A stretch of 64,000 nt of DNA from Catellatospora citrea (GCF_003610235.1 NZ_RAPR01000001.1:682001-746000), one strand, 5' to 3'; positions 52,392-61,505 are shown, numbered from the stretch's first letter. Translations and numbers: made by a program. The notes: generated from the sequence alone by a model not told the origin.

Positions 52392-53552
52392 TCAGGACAT
52401 CGCGTCAGCCTGGGCGACCCAGCCTGCGGCGAGCACCAGGCCCGACGGGCGGTGCCGGGCCACGAACCCGAACGGCCGGTCCAGCAGCAACTGGACCTGC
52501 AGTGGGCGTCCTGAAGGCGCGGCGCTGCCGGCACGCATGCCGAACGCGGTGACCACCGCCGCTTCGAACCCGTCCGCGGTGAACGATGCCGTCAGGTCCT
52601 GCGCCGCCGCGCCGACGCCCAGCGGGAAGTCGCTCACCCCGGGCAGTCGCTGCGAGCTGAGGTCCGACACGGTACGCAGCCCGAACACGTCCGCGTGGGC
52701 GAGCAGGTCGTGTGACGACGCCACGGTGAACCGGGGCAGGCTCGCCATCAGTCGGGGCGTGTCGTCGTACCCCCAGCCGGTGCCCACGGTGACGCCGGGC
52801 GCGGTCTCGCCCTCGGCGAACTGCGAGCCACGCCGCGACGGCGCAGCCGACGGGGCGTCCACGCCCGCGGCGAGCACCGTGGCGGCCGGGGCTTCGGGCA
52901 GGCCGATGGCCAGGTCGACGTCGATGCCGTCGGTGCCCTCGACGGTCAGCACGGTGACGGGACCGGCCGGGGTCTCGTACACGGCGAGCAGGTCACGGTC
53001 GGCGGTGGTCCGGTGCAGGCCGGCCAGCCGCCGCCCGGACCACGGGCCTGCCATCGGGACGAGCATGCCGTCGTCGAACGGTTCGCGCCACCGGGTCCGG
53101 GCGACCAGCGCGGACGCCAGCACCAGCAGCGTCTCGTGGTCGACGGTCAGTGGCATCCGGTCGAGCAGGCCTGCTGTCTGCTCGCGTACCCAGGCGTCCA
53201 GCACGGCCTGCTCGCCGAGCACGCCCACGGTGCCGGGCGGCAGGGTGTCGCGCCACTGTGGACGAATCGTCAGCTGGGGATGGACCCAGGCACCGATCGC
53301 GGCGCGCAGCCCGGGCGTCGTCTGCAGCAGCTCGACCAGCGCCGCCGCGCCCGCGACCGCCTCCTCGGCGGGCAGCCCGACCGCCGCCGTCAGTTCGTCA
53401 CGGCTGGCGCCGTCGGCGGCCGGGGCCAGGTAAGCCAGCAGCGGCCACACCCCCGCTCCGGACACGGCCACCGAACCCTCGGCATCGATCGTGGCCACCC
53501 ATCGCCGCGTCACCGCGTTCGCGCCCGCCACCGCTGTCTCGATCACGGCCAT
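52392..53552 (-). CDS. Serpin-family protease inhibitor-like protein, no signal peptide
   Basis: A 386-aa protein with serpin landmarks. An N-terminal GAGVWPLLAYLAPAADG resembles the SPxSIxxxLxxLxxGA region, and ALVARTRWREPFDDG resembles NAIYFKGxWxxPF. The C-terminal LDRPFGFVARHRPSGLVLAAGWV matches the (D/A)RPFLFLIRDxxTGxxLFxGRV finish. The reactive loop before it is DGFEAAVVTAFGMRAGSAAPS, shorter in small residues than the inhibitory GTEAAAAT hinge. No export signal, so it is probably cytoplasmic; role in protease control or as a non-inhibitory chaperone-like serpin is open. Start is ATG at 53552. Confidence 0.8.
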   Translation of the reverse strand: MAVIETAVAGANAVTRRWVATIDAEGSVAVSGAGVWPLLAYLAPAADGASRDELTAAVGLPAEEAVAGAAALVELLQTTPGLRAAIGAWVHPQLTIRPQWRDTLPPGTVGVLGEQAVLDAWVREQTAGLLDRMPLTVDHETLLVLASALVARTRWREPFDDGMLVPMAGPWSGRRLAGLHRTTADRDLLAVYETPAGPVTVLTVEGTDGIDVDLAIGLPEAPAATVLAAGVDAPSAAPSRRGSQFAEGETAPGVTVGTGWGYDDTPRLMASLPRFTVASSHDLLAHADVFGLRTVSDLSSQRLPGVSDFPLGVGAAAQDLTASFTADGFEAAVVTAFGMRAGSAAPSGRPLQVQLLLDRPFGFVARHRPSGLVLAAGWVAQADAMS

Positions 53553-53664
53553 ACCCTATGTGCCACCGGCGACGCTCCCCTCCGCCATATCGGACTCACC
53601 GGGCCACCACGGTCACCGCATGGCGCACGACCGTGCCGAGGTGGGCAGGTCGCGGCGACGGCTG

Positions 53665-54345
53665 TCACGAACCGGGGCTGACCAGGCCGCTCTCGTACGC
53701 GAAGATGACCGCCTGGACCCGGTCGCGCAGCTGGAGCTTGGCCAGGATCCGGGCCACGTGCGTCTTCACCGTCGCCTCACCGAGCTGCAACTGCGCGGCC
53801 AACTCGGCATTGGACAGTCCGCGGGCGAGCAGCACCAGCACCTCGCGCTCGCGGGCGGTCAGCGTCGGCAGCGCGCCGTGGTCCTCGCGTACGCCGGAGG
53901 TCGAGGTGAACCGGTCGACCAGCCGGCGGGTGATCGACGGTGCGAGCAGCGCATCCCCGTCGCGGACCAGCCGCACGGCGTGCACCAGGTGGTCCGGTGT
54001 CACGTCCTTGAGCAGGAAGCCGCTGGCCCCGGCGCGCAGCGCCGCGTAGACGTACTCGTCGAGGTCGAACGTGGTCAGGATGATCACCCGGGTCGGCTCG
54101 CCGGCGGTGGTCGTCGCCCCGGTCGCCAGCAGGCGGCGGGTCGCCTCCAGGCCGTCCATGCCCGGCATGCGGATGTCCATCAGCACCACGTCCGGGCGCA
54201 GCCGCCGCACCGCCGCCAGCGCGGCCTCGCCGTCGGCGGCCTCCCCCACCACGTCGAGGCCCGCGGCGGCGAGGATCATGGTGAACCCGCTGCGGACCAG
54301 CGCCTGGTCGTCGGCGACGACGACCCTGATCTGCGGCTCGCTCAT
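53665..54345 (-). CDS. NarL/FixJ-type response regulator
   Basis: A 226-aa regulator. The receiver domain has VVVADDQALVRSG, phospho-Asp in VVLMDIRMPG and the conserved Lys in GFLLKDV. The C-terminal LuxR-type helix-turn-helix reads LTAREREVLVLLARGLSNAELA. Its ATG at 54345 overlaps the kinase stop (ATGA), so both are made together. It probably regulates the divergent ABC exporter at 55799-58917. Confidence 0.95.
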   Translation of the reverse strand: MSEPQIRVVVADDQALVRSGFTMILAAAGLDVVGEAADGEAALAAVRRLRPDVVLMDIRMPGMDGLEATRRLLATGATTTAGEPTRVIILTTFDLDEYVYAALRAGASGFLLKDVTPDHLVHAVRLVRDGDALLAPSITRRLVDRFTSTSGVREDHGALPTLTAREREVLVLLARGLSNAELAAQLQLGEATVKTHVARILAKLQLRDRVQAVIFAYESGLVSPGS

Positions 54346-55634
54346 GACGCCGCCGGGATGCGGGCGGTCAGCCGGAACCCGCCGCCCGGTGCGGCGCCGG
54401 CCTGCAGGGTGCCGTCGTGCAGGCGCAGCCGCTCGCGCAGTCCGAGCAGGCCGCGCCCGGCTCCCGGGCCGCCGGGCTCGGCGGTCGGGACCTCGTTGCT
54501 GACCTCGACGAGCAGGTCACCGCCGTCGCGTCGGATGTCCACCGCGGTGCGCGCACCGGGCGCGTGCCGCAGCGCGTTGGTCAGCCCCTCCTGCACCACC
54601 CGGTACGCGGTCAGGTCGACGCCCTCGGGCACGTCCGCGCCGTCGCGGCGCAGCGTCACCGGCTGGCCCGCGGCGCGTACCGCGTCGACGAGGGTGTCGA
54701 GTTCGCGCAGGCCGGGCTGCGGGTGCAGGCGGTCGTCGACCGGCGCCATCAGGCCCAGCAGGTGGCGCAGCTCGGCCATCGCGGCCCGGCCGCTGTCCTC
54801 GATCGCCGACAGCGCGCCCGCCGCCAGGTCGGGCCGTCGGTCGATGACCTTCCCGGCCGCGCCGGCCTGCACCACCATCACGCTGACATGGTGGCTGACC
54901 ACGTCGTGCAGCTCGCGGGCGATGCGCGCCCGTTCCTCGACGATCGCGGCGCGGGCCGTCGCCGCCTGTTCCAGCTCCAGCGCGGCGGCGCGGCGAGCGG
55001 CCGCGTCGGCCCGCCCGCGGGCGTTGCGCAGCGCGAACGCGAACAGGCCCGCGGGCACCAGCACCGCGAACGGGCTGGCCCAGCCGGGCATCTGCGGGAT
55101 CGACTGGGCGAACAGGGTCGCGGAGATGATCGCTGAGACGACCAGCAGCGCCGCCGCCCATCGCACGGACCGGCCGTACGCGACCGCCGAGTACGCGCAG
55201 ATCAGGATCGCCAGGAAACCGGGCCAGAGCAGGCCGTCCTGGATCACGAACACGGCTCCGGCCGCGACGGCGAGCGCGGTCATCGGCCACTTGCGGCGCA
55301 CCGCGACCATCCCCGCGGCGATCACGTTGACCGCCAGCATGCCGACCGACGTCCCGCCGCCGTCCTCCTCGTGCGGGCGGAAGTCCGGCGGCGGCATCGG
55401 CACGCGGCCCACCCCGGGCACGTCCGGGATGTCGGGGAGCGCCGGGTACTGGGGCCGCAGGCCCATGCCGGGCAGGTCCAGCTGCACCGGAGCGGCCGCG
55501 TCACCCCGCAGTCCCCCGCTCGTCGCCGCCCAGACGATCCCGACCACCACGAGGATCGCCGCGAGGGCGAAGTCGGTCCGGGGCACCCCGAGGCGGTCGG
55601 GCAGGCGGCGCAGGTCTATCGGCACGCCGCCCAT
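54342..55634 (-). CDS. Sensor histidine kinase, HisKA_3 type
   Basis: A 430-aa membrane kinase. It has about four to five N-terminal membrane spans with a Pro-rich extracellular loop (about residues 40-80), then a coiled linker (ADAAARRAAALELEQAA) and the H-box ERARIARELHDVVSHH with the phospho-His. The ATP-binding HATPase_c domain ends in GRGLLGLRERLRLHDGTLQ. The Pro-rich outer loop may sense an envelope signal. It is the first gene of the two-component operon. A 52-bp interrupted palindrome lies just upstream of its ATG. Confidence 0.95.
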   Translation of the reverse strand: MGGVPIDLRRLPDRLGVPRTDFALAAILVVVGIVWAATSGGLRGDAAAPVQLDLPGMGLRPQYPALPDIPDVPGVGRVPMPPPDFRPHEEDGGGTSVGMLAVNVIAAGMVAVRRKWPMTALAVAAGAVFVIQDGLLWPGFLAILICAYSAVAYGRSVRWAAALLVVSAIISATLFAQSIPQMPGWASPFAVLVPAGLFAFALRNARGRADAAARRAAALELEQAATARAAIVEERARIARELHDVVSHHVSVMVVQAGAAGKVIDRRPDLAAGALSAIEDSGRAAMAELRHLLGLMAPVDDRLHPQPGLRELDTLVDAVRAAGQPVTLRRDGADVPEGVDLTAYRVVQEGLTNALRHAPGARTAVDIRRDGGDLLVEVSNEVPTAEPGGPGAGRGLLGLRERLRLHDGTLQAGAAPGGGFRLTARIPAAS

Positions 55635-55653
55635 TGTGCCCAGGTCAGCCGCG

Positions 55654-55705
55654 GGCTGCGTCCGCCGTGATGACTACCCGCCTCATCATCGTGGCGGACG
55701 CAGCC
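55654..55705. repeat. 52-bp interrupted palindrome in two-component/ABC promoter region
   Basis: GGCTGCGTCCGCC (55654-55666) and GGCGGACGCAGCC (55693-55705) are 13-bp perfect arms. Inside, GATGA (55669-55673) faces TCATC (55683-55687). It lies 20-71 nt upstream of the kinase ATG, between the divergent genes. It looks like a response-regulator operator or a hairpin. Confidence 0.55.
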
Positions 55706-55798
55706 ACGCCAGGTTCGCTCGTGCGCCGGACGCGTCGGGGCGCCGCCGCTACCTACGGTCACCGGGTCCGATGTCCGACCCGGAAGGGGCCATTGACC

Positions 55799-56479
55799 AT
55801 GACCGAACTGATCCGCCTGCGTGACGTGGCGAAAGCGTACGAGGCGGCCGGGCCGCCCGCCCTGGCGGGCGTCGACCTGACCGTGCACGCCGGGGAGGCC
55901 GTGGCGGTCATGGGCCCGTCCGGCAGCGGCAAGTCGACCCTGCTCAACGTCATCGCGGGCCTGGACCGGCCGACCGGCGGCAGCGTCGAGGTCGCCGGGG
56001 TGCGCGTCGACAAGCTGTCGGAGACCGCGCTGGCCCGCTTCCGCAGCGCCCACATCGGCATCATCTTCCAGTTCTTCCACCTGCTCGACGAGATGACCGT
56101 ACGCGACAACGTGCTGCTGCCGGCCCGGCTGGCCGGGACCCGTCCCGCCCAGGCCCGTTCGCGGGCCGACGAGTTGCTCGAACGGCTCGGCATCGTGGGC
56201 AAGGCCGACGAGTACCCGGCGCGGCTGTCCGGCGGGCAGCGCCAGCGCGTCGCCATCGCCCGCGCGCTGATGAACCGGCCCCAGCTGCTGCTGGCCGACG
56301 AACCCACCGGCGCCGTCGACCAGGAGGCCGCCGCGGGCGTACGCGACCTGTTGCACGAGCTGTCCGCCGACGGCCTGACCCTGCTGCTGGTCACCCACGA
56401 CCCGCAGCTCGCCACGGCCGCCGGCCGACGGCTGATCACGATGCGCGACGGCCACGCCGCCGAGGCGGTGCCCGCATGA
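55799..56479 (+). CDS. ABC transporter ATP-binding protein (MacB/LolD type)
   Basis: A 226-aa ATPase with Walker A GPSGSGKST, Q-loop IFQFFHLLDEMT, signature LSGGQRQRVAIARAL, Walker B LLLADEPTGAVD and H-loop VTHD. This is the MacB/LolD subfamily that works with FtsX-like permeases, driving mechanotransmission rather than substrate flow through a channel. ATG 55799 follows GGAAGGGG by about 8 nt; an earlier in-frame start (55634) is on the other side of the intergenic palindrome and unlikely. ATGA overlap with the permease. Control by the divergent two-component system is probable. Confidence 0.94.
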   Translation: MTELIRLRDVAKAYEAAGPPALAGVDLTVHAGEAVAVMGPSGSGKSTLLNVIAGLDRPTGGSVEVAGVRVDKLSETALARFRSAHIGIIFQFFHLLDEMTVRDNVLLPARLAGTRPAQARSRADELLERLGIVGKADEYPARLSGGQRQRVAIARALMNRPQLLLADEPTGAVDQEAAAGVRDLLHELSADGLTLLLVTHDPQLATAAGRRLITMRDGHAAEAVPA

Positions 56480-58917
56480 GCGCCGAACTGACCGGCACCC
56501 GCCCCGCCCGGCCATGCGCGGCGACCGGACCGAACGAACCGGGCCCCGTGCGGCTCGACGTAGCGCGCCGCGGCCGGGGCGGTCGGGCCGTGTTCGCCGC
56601 GGCCCGGTCGGCGGTCGCGCGGCGCAGGCTGCAGACCCTGATCGTCGGCGTCGTCGTGCTGCTGTCGGCGGCCACGGCCGTGCTCGGCGTCGGGCTGCTC
56701 GTCGCCTCGCACGGGCCGTTCGACACCGCGTTCGCCGACGCGTCGGGCTCCCACGTGACCGCCACGGTCAGCGCCGACGTGCCCGCCGACCAGGTCGCCG
56801 CCACCGGCAGGGCCGCCGGGGTCGCCGCTGCCGCAGGACCGTACGACCTGGTCACCGCGCCGCTGAGCGGCGTGATGGGGCCGCAGGGCATGAAGGTCGT
56901 GGTCGTCGGCCGCAGCGAGCAGAACGGCCCCGTCGACCGGATCACCGTCAGCACCGGCACGTGGCTGACCGGCCCCGGGCAGATCGTGCTGACCCGGCGC
57001 ACCGCCGGGCCGCGCACGACCCCGGGCAGCGAGGTGACGGTCGGCGGGGTGAGACTGCGCGTGGCGGGCATCGCCGCGTCGGTCACCGGCACCGCCGAGG
57101 CCTGGGTGTGGCCCACCCAGAGCGACGTCCTCACCGGCGACGACGTCGCCCGGCAGATGCTCTACCGCTTCACCACCCCCGGTGCCGACGACACGGCGCT
57201 GCGCGCCGCCCTGACCGACGCCACCGCGGCCCTGCCCGCCGGGGCGGTCACCGGCGCGACGACGTACCTGACCGTCCGGCAGGCGCTCAACCGGTCGATC
57301 TCGGCCATCGCGCCGTTCGTCGTCGCGTTCGCGGTGCTCGGCATCGTGCTGTCCGTGCTGATCACGGTCAACGTCGTCAACGGGGCGGTCGTCTCCGGGT
57401 TCCGCACCATCGGCATCCTCAAGACCATCGGCTTCACCCCCGGCCAGGTCGTCGCCGTGTACCTCGCCCAGGTGCTGGTCCCGGCCCTGGTGGGCGCGGC
57501 GCTCGGGGTCGGGCTGGGCGCGGTGCTGGCGGTGCCGCTGCTCGCCGAGACCGACGACGCGTACGGCATACCCGGCGACGGCGCGGGCGTCCCGTTGTGG
57601 GTGATCGGGCTGGTGCTACTGGCCGCGCCGGTGCTGGTCGCGCTCGCCGCGCTCGGTCCGGCGACCCGGGCCGGGCGGCTGGCCGCCAACCAGGCGATCA
57701 GCGTCGGCCGCGCGCCGCGTACCGGCCGGGGTTTCCGGGCCCGCCGGGCGCTGACCGCCTCCGCGCTGCCGCGCTCGGTCGCGCTCGGCCTCGGCATGCC
57801 GCTGGCGCGGCCGTCGCGGGCCGTCGCGACGCTGGTCGCGCTGCTGCTCGGCGCGGTCACGCTGGTCTTCTCCAGCGGGCTGTCCGCGTCGATGACCGAG
57901 GTGAACACCGCGTTCACCCGGACCGACGCGGTGCACGTGGAGGCCCAGGTCATGATCGAGGGAGCGTTCGGCCCGGTGATGGCCCGGCCGGGCGGCCGCC
58001 CGATCGATCCGCCCGACCCCGCCGTGGTCGCCGCGGCGGCCGCCGCGCTGCCCGGCACCGCCCACTCGACCCTGCTCCGCGAGGCCGAGATCCGGGTCGC
58101 GGGCATTGGCCAGGAGGTCAACCTGCACGGCTACACCGGCGACGCGAGCTGGAACGGCTACCGCATCGTCACCGGGCGCTGGTACTCGGGCACGGGCGAG
58201 GTCGTGGTCTCGTCGTACTTCCTGCGCCAGACCGGGTACCAGGTCGGCGACCGGCTCACCCTGCCGGGCGGGCACGTGGTCACCATCGTCGCGGAGGTCA
58301 TCGACGGCAGCGACCGGTACACCGTCATCGGCGACACGTCGCTGGTCACCGACCCGATGATGGCCCGGGTCGAGGTCGCGCTCACGCCCGGCGCCGACCC
58401 CGGCGCGTACACGAAGGCACTGCAGGCCAAGTTCCCGGAGGAGAGTTCCGGGGTGTACGTCGAGGACCGCGCCGTCAGCGAGGACGGCGAGACGATGCTG
58501 ATCATCCAGTCGCTGATCGCCACGCTGACCCTGCTGCTCAGCGTCGTCGCCGCACTCGGCGTGCTCAACACGGTCGTGCTCACCACCCGCGAGCGCATCC
58601 ACGAGATCGGCGTGCTCAAGGCGCTGGGCATGACACCCCGCCAGACCCGCACCATGATCATCACGTCGATGGTGGGACTGGGCCTGCTCGCCGGGGTGAT
58701 CGCGGTGCCGCTGGGCATCGCCCTGCACCACGCCGTCATCCCGATCATGGGCGAGGCCGCGAGCACCGCGCTGCCCCAGTCCGCCATGGAGGTCTACCAG
58801 CCCGGCGTACTGGTGCTCCTCGGCGGCGCAGGCATCGTCCTCGCGGTGCTCGGCGCACTGCTGCCCGCCGGGTGGGCGGCCCGCACCCGGGTGGCGACCG
58901 CGTTGCGCGCCGAGTAG
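56476..58917 (+). CDS. FtsX-like ABC permease
   Basis: An 813-aa membrane protein. One N-terminal span (LIVGVVVLLSAATAVLGVGLLVA) is followed by a long extracellular (MacPCD-like) domain and three spans (FVVAFAVLGIVLSVLITVNVV, then two more). A second copy of this layout follows, ending in three spans with TLLLSVVAALGVLNTVVLTTRERIHEIGVLKALGMTPRQ, the FtsX signature. Together with the ATPase it forms a mechanotransmission complex, perhaps exporting or removing antimicrobial lipids or peptides at the envelope. ATG 56476 overlaps the ATPase stop. Confidence 0.92.
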   Translation: MSAELTGTRPARPCAATGPNEPGPVRLDVARRGRGGRAVFAAARSAVARRRLQTLIVGVVVLLSAATAVLGVGLLVASHGPFDTAFADASGSHVTATVSADVPADQVAATGRAAGVAAAAGPYDLVTAPLSGVMGPQGMKVVVVGRSEQNGPVDRITVSTGTWLTGPGQIVLTRRTAGPRTTPGSEVTVGGVRLRVAGIAASVTGTAEAWVWPTQSDVLTGDDVARQMLYRFTTPGADDTALRAALTDATAALPAGAVTGATTYLTVRQALNRSISAIAPFVVAFAVLGIVLSVLITVNVVNGAVVSGFRTIGILKTIGFTPGQVVAVYLAQVLVPALVGAALGVGLGAVLAVPLLAETDDAYGIPGDGAGVPLWVIGLVLLAAPVLVALAALGPATRAGRLAANQAISVGRAPRTGRGFRARRALTASALPRSVALGLGMPLARPSRAVATLVALLLGAVTLVFSSGLSASMTEVNTAFTRTDAVHVEAQVMIEGAFGPVMARPGGRPIDPPDPAVVAAAAAALPGTAHSTLLREAEIRVAGIGQEVNLHGYTGDASWNGYRIVTGRWYSGTGEVVVSSYFLRQTGYQVGDRLTLPGGHVVTIVAEVIDGSDRYTVIGDTSLVTDPMMARVEVALTPGADPGAYTKALQAKFPEESSGVYVEDRAVSEDGETMLIIQSLIATLTLLLSVVAALGVLNTVVLTTRERIHEIGVLKALGMTPRQTRTMIITSMVGLGLLAGVIAVPLGIALHHAVIPIMGEAASTALPQSAMEVYQPGVLVLLGGAGIVLAVLGALLPAGWAARTRVATALRAE

Positions 58918-58953
58918 CCGCCTGCCGCTCGGCCGACGGCCGCGAGGCGGAAA

Positions 58954-59014
58954 GATCGCCGTTCGGTGTCTTGATCTGAGGTCCAGCCGCAGATCAAGAC
59001 ACCAAACGGCGATC
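58954..59014. repeat. 25-bp-arm imperfect inverted repeat (REP-like)
   Basis: The left arm (58954-58978) and the right arm (58990-59014) are inverted copies of GATCGCCGTT(C/T)GGTGTCTTG and beyond, 25 bp each with one mismatch, around an 11-nt loop. It lies 36 nt after the permease stop. It could be a terminator, but its length and near-perfection suggest a dispersed intergenic repeat. Confidence 0.55.
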
Positions 59015-59145
59015 CCGCTTTGGGGCGGGTGGTGTCGGGTGCGTCACGGTGGAATACCGAGGGGGGCGGGTCGGGTTACGTTTATGCAAACGCATGGACT
59101 CTCCGGTCGCCGTCCGGGCCGGGATGAGTGGAATGAGGGGTTCTC

Positions 59146-60333
59146 GTGCAGTTCGGAGTTTTCTCGGTCAGCGACATCACACGCGATCCGGTGTCGGGCC
59201 ACACGCCCAGCGAGGCGGAGCGCATCGACGCCGTCGTGCAGATCGCGAAGAAGACCGAGGAGGTGGGCCTCGACGTGTTCGCCATCGGCGAGCACCACAA
59301 CCCGCCGTTCTTCTCCTCCGCGCCGACGACGCTGCTCGCGTTCATCGCGGCCGCCACCGAGCGCCTGATCCTCACCACGTCCACCACACTGATCACCACG
59401 AACGACCCGGTGCGCATCGCCGAGGAGTACGCGATGCTGCAGCACCTGTCCAAGGGCCGGATGGACCTGATGCTCGGCCGCGGCAACACCGCGCCGGTGT
59501 ACCCGTGGTTCGGGCAGGACATCCGCCAGAGCCTGCCGCTGGCGCTGGAGAACTACAACCTGCTGCACCGGCTGTGGCGTGAGGACGTCATCGACTGGGA
59601 GGGCAAGTTCCGCACCCCGCTGCAGGGCTTCACCTCGACCCCGCGGCCGCTGGACGACGTGCCGCCGTTCGTGTGGCACGGCTCCATCCGTACGCCCGAG
59701 ATCGCCGAGCAGGCCGCCTACTACGGCGACGGCTTCTTCGCCAACCACATCTTCTGGCCGAAGGAGCACTACATGCGGCTGATCAAGTTCTACCGGCAGC
59801 GGTACGCGCACTACGGCCACGGCACCGAGCAGCAGGCGATCGTCGGCCTCGGCGGGCAGGCCTACATCGCACGCCGGTCCCAGGACGCGATCAAGGAGTT
59901 CCGCCCCTACTTCAACGAGGCGCCCGTCTACGGCCACGGCCCCGCGATGGAGGACTTCATGCGGCAGACGCCACTGTCGGTCGGCAGCCCGCAGGAGGTC
60001 ATCGACAAGACCCTGACGTTCCGCGAGCACTTCGGCGACTACCAGCGCCAGCTGTTCCTGATCGACCACGCGGGCCTGCCGCTCAAGACGGTCCTCGACC
60101 AGCTGGAGCTGCTCGGCGGCGAGGTCGTGCCGACGCTGCGCAAGGAGCTGGCCGCCAAGCGCGACCCGCAGGTGCCCGACGCGCCCACCCACGCCGCCCG
60201 GGTCAAGGCCAAGTACGGCGACCTCGTGCCGCGCCAGCCGCGTCCCAACGCCAACCGGGGCGACAACGTGACCGGCGGCTCGCCTTACCAGGACACCGAC
60301 CAGGTCGCGCAGGCCGCGCAGCCGGGCAACTGA
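59146..60333 (+). CDS. Luciferase-like FMN-dependent monooxygenase, CE1758-type
   Basis: A 395-aa LLM-class flavoprotein. The TIM-barrel patterns are FAIGEHHNPPFFSSAPTTLL near the start, a GRMDLMLGRGNTAPVYPWFG stretch and YYGDGFFANHIFWPKEHYM. The tail of about 60 residues (from APTHAARVKAKYGDL) is polar and unstructured. It matches the CE1758-type LLM partnered with a CE1759-type FMN reductase, which is the gene two places downstream. It would use reduced FMN and oxygen to oxidise an unknown substrate. GTG 59146 has GAGGGG 5 nt upstream. Confidence 0.88.
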   Translation: MQFGVFSVSDITRDPVSGHTPSEAERIDAVVQIAKKTEEVGLDVFAIGEHHNPPFFSSAPTTLLAFIAAATERLILTTSTTLITTNDPVRIAEEYAMLQHLSKGRMDLMLGRGNTAPVYPWFGQDIRQSLPLALENYNLLHRLWREDVIDWEGKFRTPLQGFTSTPRPLDDVPPFVWHGSIRTPEIAEQAAYYGDGFFANHIFWPKEHYMRLIKFYRQRYAHYGHGTEQQAIVGLGGQAYIARRSQDAIKEFRPYFNEAPVYGHGPAMEDFMRQTPLSVGSPQEVIDKTLTFREHFGDYQRQLFLIDHAGLPLKTVLDQLELLGGEVVPTLRKELAAKRDPQVPDAPTHAARVKAKYGDLVPRQPRPNANRGDNVTGGSPYQDTDQVAQAAQPGN

Positions 60334-60800
60334 TGTCCGACCGGGGGCGGCTGGCCAACCACGCCTGGGAAGGGCTGCTGACCGCGCACGCCCGGATGAT
60401 GAAGCAGTTCGCCGACACCGACATCTGGCAGGACCTGTCGATGCGCGAGTACGACGTGCTCTACACCCTGTCGAAGTATGCCGAGCCGCTGCGCATCGGC
60501 GAACTCAGCCGCCACGTCCTGCTCAGCCAGCCGGCCCTGTCCCGCATGGTGGACCGGCTGGCCGAGCGGGGGCTGCTGGAGCGGTGCCCCGACCCGGCCG
60601 ACGGGCGTGGCGTACGGCTGTCGCTGACCGACACCGGCCGCGACACCCAACGCCGGATCGGGCGGCGGCACGCCGCGCAGGTCGCCCGTGCCGTCACCGC
60701 CGAACTGAGCCGCGACGAACTCCAGCAGCTCGCCACGATCTGCTGGAAGCTGGCCGGAGCCGGCACCCCGACCGACGACACGGAGGTTCCCCGCCCATGA
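60333..60800 (+). CDS. MarR-family transcriptional regulator
   Basis: A 155-aa regulator. The winged helix is readable: LSMREYDVLYTLSKYAEPLRIGELSRHVLLSQPALSRMVDRL, then the wing DPADGRGVRLSLTD. It sits between the monooxygenase (TGATG junction) and the FMN reductase (ATGA overlap), so all three are one operon. It probably senses the enzyme's substrate or a phenolic and regulates the operon. Confidence 0.93.
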   Translation: MSDRGRLANHAWEGLLTAHARMMKQFADTDIWQDLSMREYDVLYTLSKYAEPLRIGELSRHVLLSQPALSRMVDRLAERGLLERCPDPADGRGVRLSLTDTGRDTQRRIGRRHAAQVARAVTAELSRDELQQLATICWKLAGAGTPTDDTEVPRP

Positions 60801-61468
60801 CCGACCCGTCCACCCTGGTGGTCGTCACCGCCGGGATCGGCGACCCGTCCTCGACCCGGATGCTCGCCGACCGGGCCGCCCAGCGGACCCGCGACCTGGT
60901 GACCCGGCGCGGCGGAGCCGTCGCCGTACAGGTCGTCGACCTGCGGGAGCTGGCTGCCGAGGTCACCACCGCGCTGACCGCCAACCACGTGGGCCCGAAG
61001 CTGCAGCTCGCGATCGACGCCCTCGGTCGGGCCGACGGCGTCATCGCCGCCACGCCCGTCTACAAGGCCGCGCCCAGCGGGTTGTTCTCGTCGTTCTTCC
61101 AGGTCCTGGACAACGACCTGCTCATCGGCAAACCCGTCATCCTCGCCGCTACCGCCGGCACGGCCCGGCACTCCCTGGTCGTCGACGAGCAGCTGCGGTC
61201 GCTGTTCGGTTTCCTGCGTACGGTCGTCGCGCCGACGTCGCTGTTCGCCGCGCCCGAGGACTGGGGCGACCCGGGCCTGAACAAGCGCATCGACCGCGCG
61301 GTGCTGGAACTGGTGCTGCTGATGGAGAGCGGCTTCGCCCGCCAGGTAAGAGACGAATCCTGGCACAGCTACCAGCACGAGTTCGGCAGCGCGGGCGGCA
61401 CCGAGATCTCCATCGACCTGAACTCCGACATGATGCGGCTCGCCGCGGGCGGCACCGTCCAGGACTGA
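60797..61468 (+). CDS. NAD(P)H:FMN reductase, CE1759-type (LLM partner)
   Basis: A 223-aa flavodoxin-like reductase. The FMN phosphate loop is in VVTAGIGDPSSTRMLADRA, and the second flavin contact is VIAATPVYKAAPSGLFSSFFQVL, as in SsuE/CE1759-type reductases. It supplies reduced FMN to the luciferase-like enzyme at 59146. ATG 60797 overlaps the MarR stop (ATGA). A hairpin terminator follows. Confidence 0.9.
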   Translation: MTDPSTLVVVTAGIGDPSSTRMLADRAAQRTRDLVTRRGGAVAVQVVDLRELAAEVTTALTANHVGPKLQLAIDALGRADGVIAATPVYKAAPSGLFSSFFQVLDNDLLIGKPVILAATAGTARHSLVVDEQLRSLFGFLRTVVAPTSLFAAPEDWGDPGLNKRIDRAVLELVLLMESGFARQVRDESWHSYQHEFGSAGGTEISIDLNSDMMRLAAGGTVQD

Positions 61469-61478
61469 GCACACCGGG

Positions 61479-61505
61479 CCGGGCCAGGCGCCCGACCTGG
61501 CCCGG
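61479..61505. terminator. Convergent terminator
   Basis: CCGGGCCAGG (61479-61488) pairs perfectly with CCTGGCCCGG (61496-61505) around a 7-nt loop. It lies between the convergent stops at 61468 and 61527. Confidence 0.6.
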
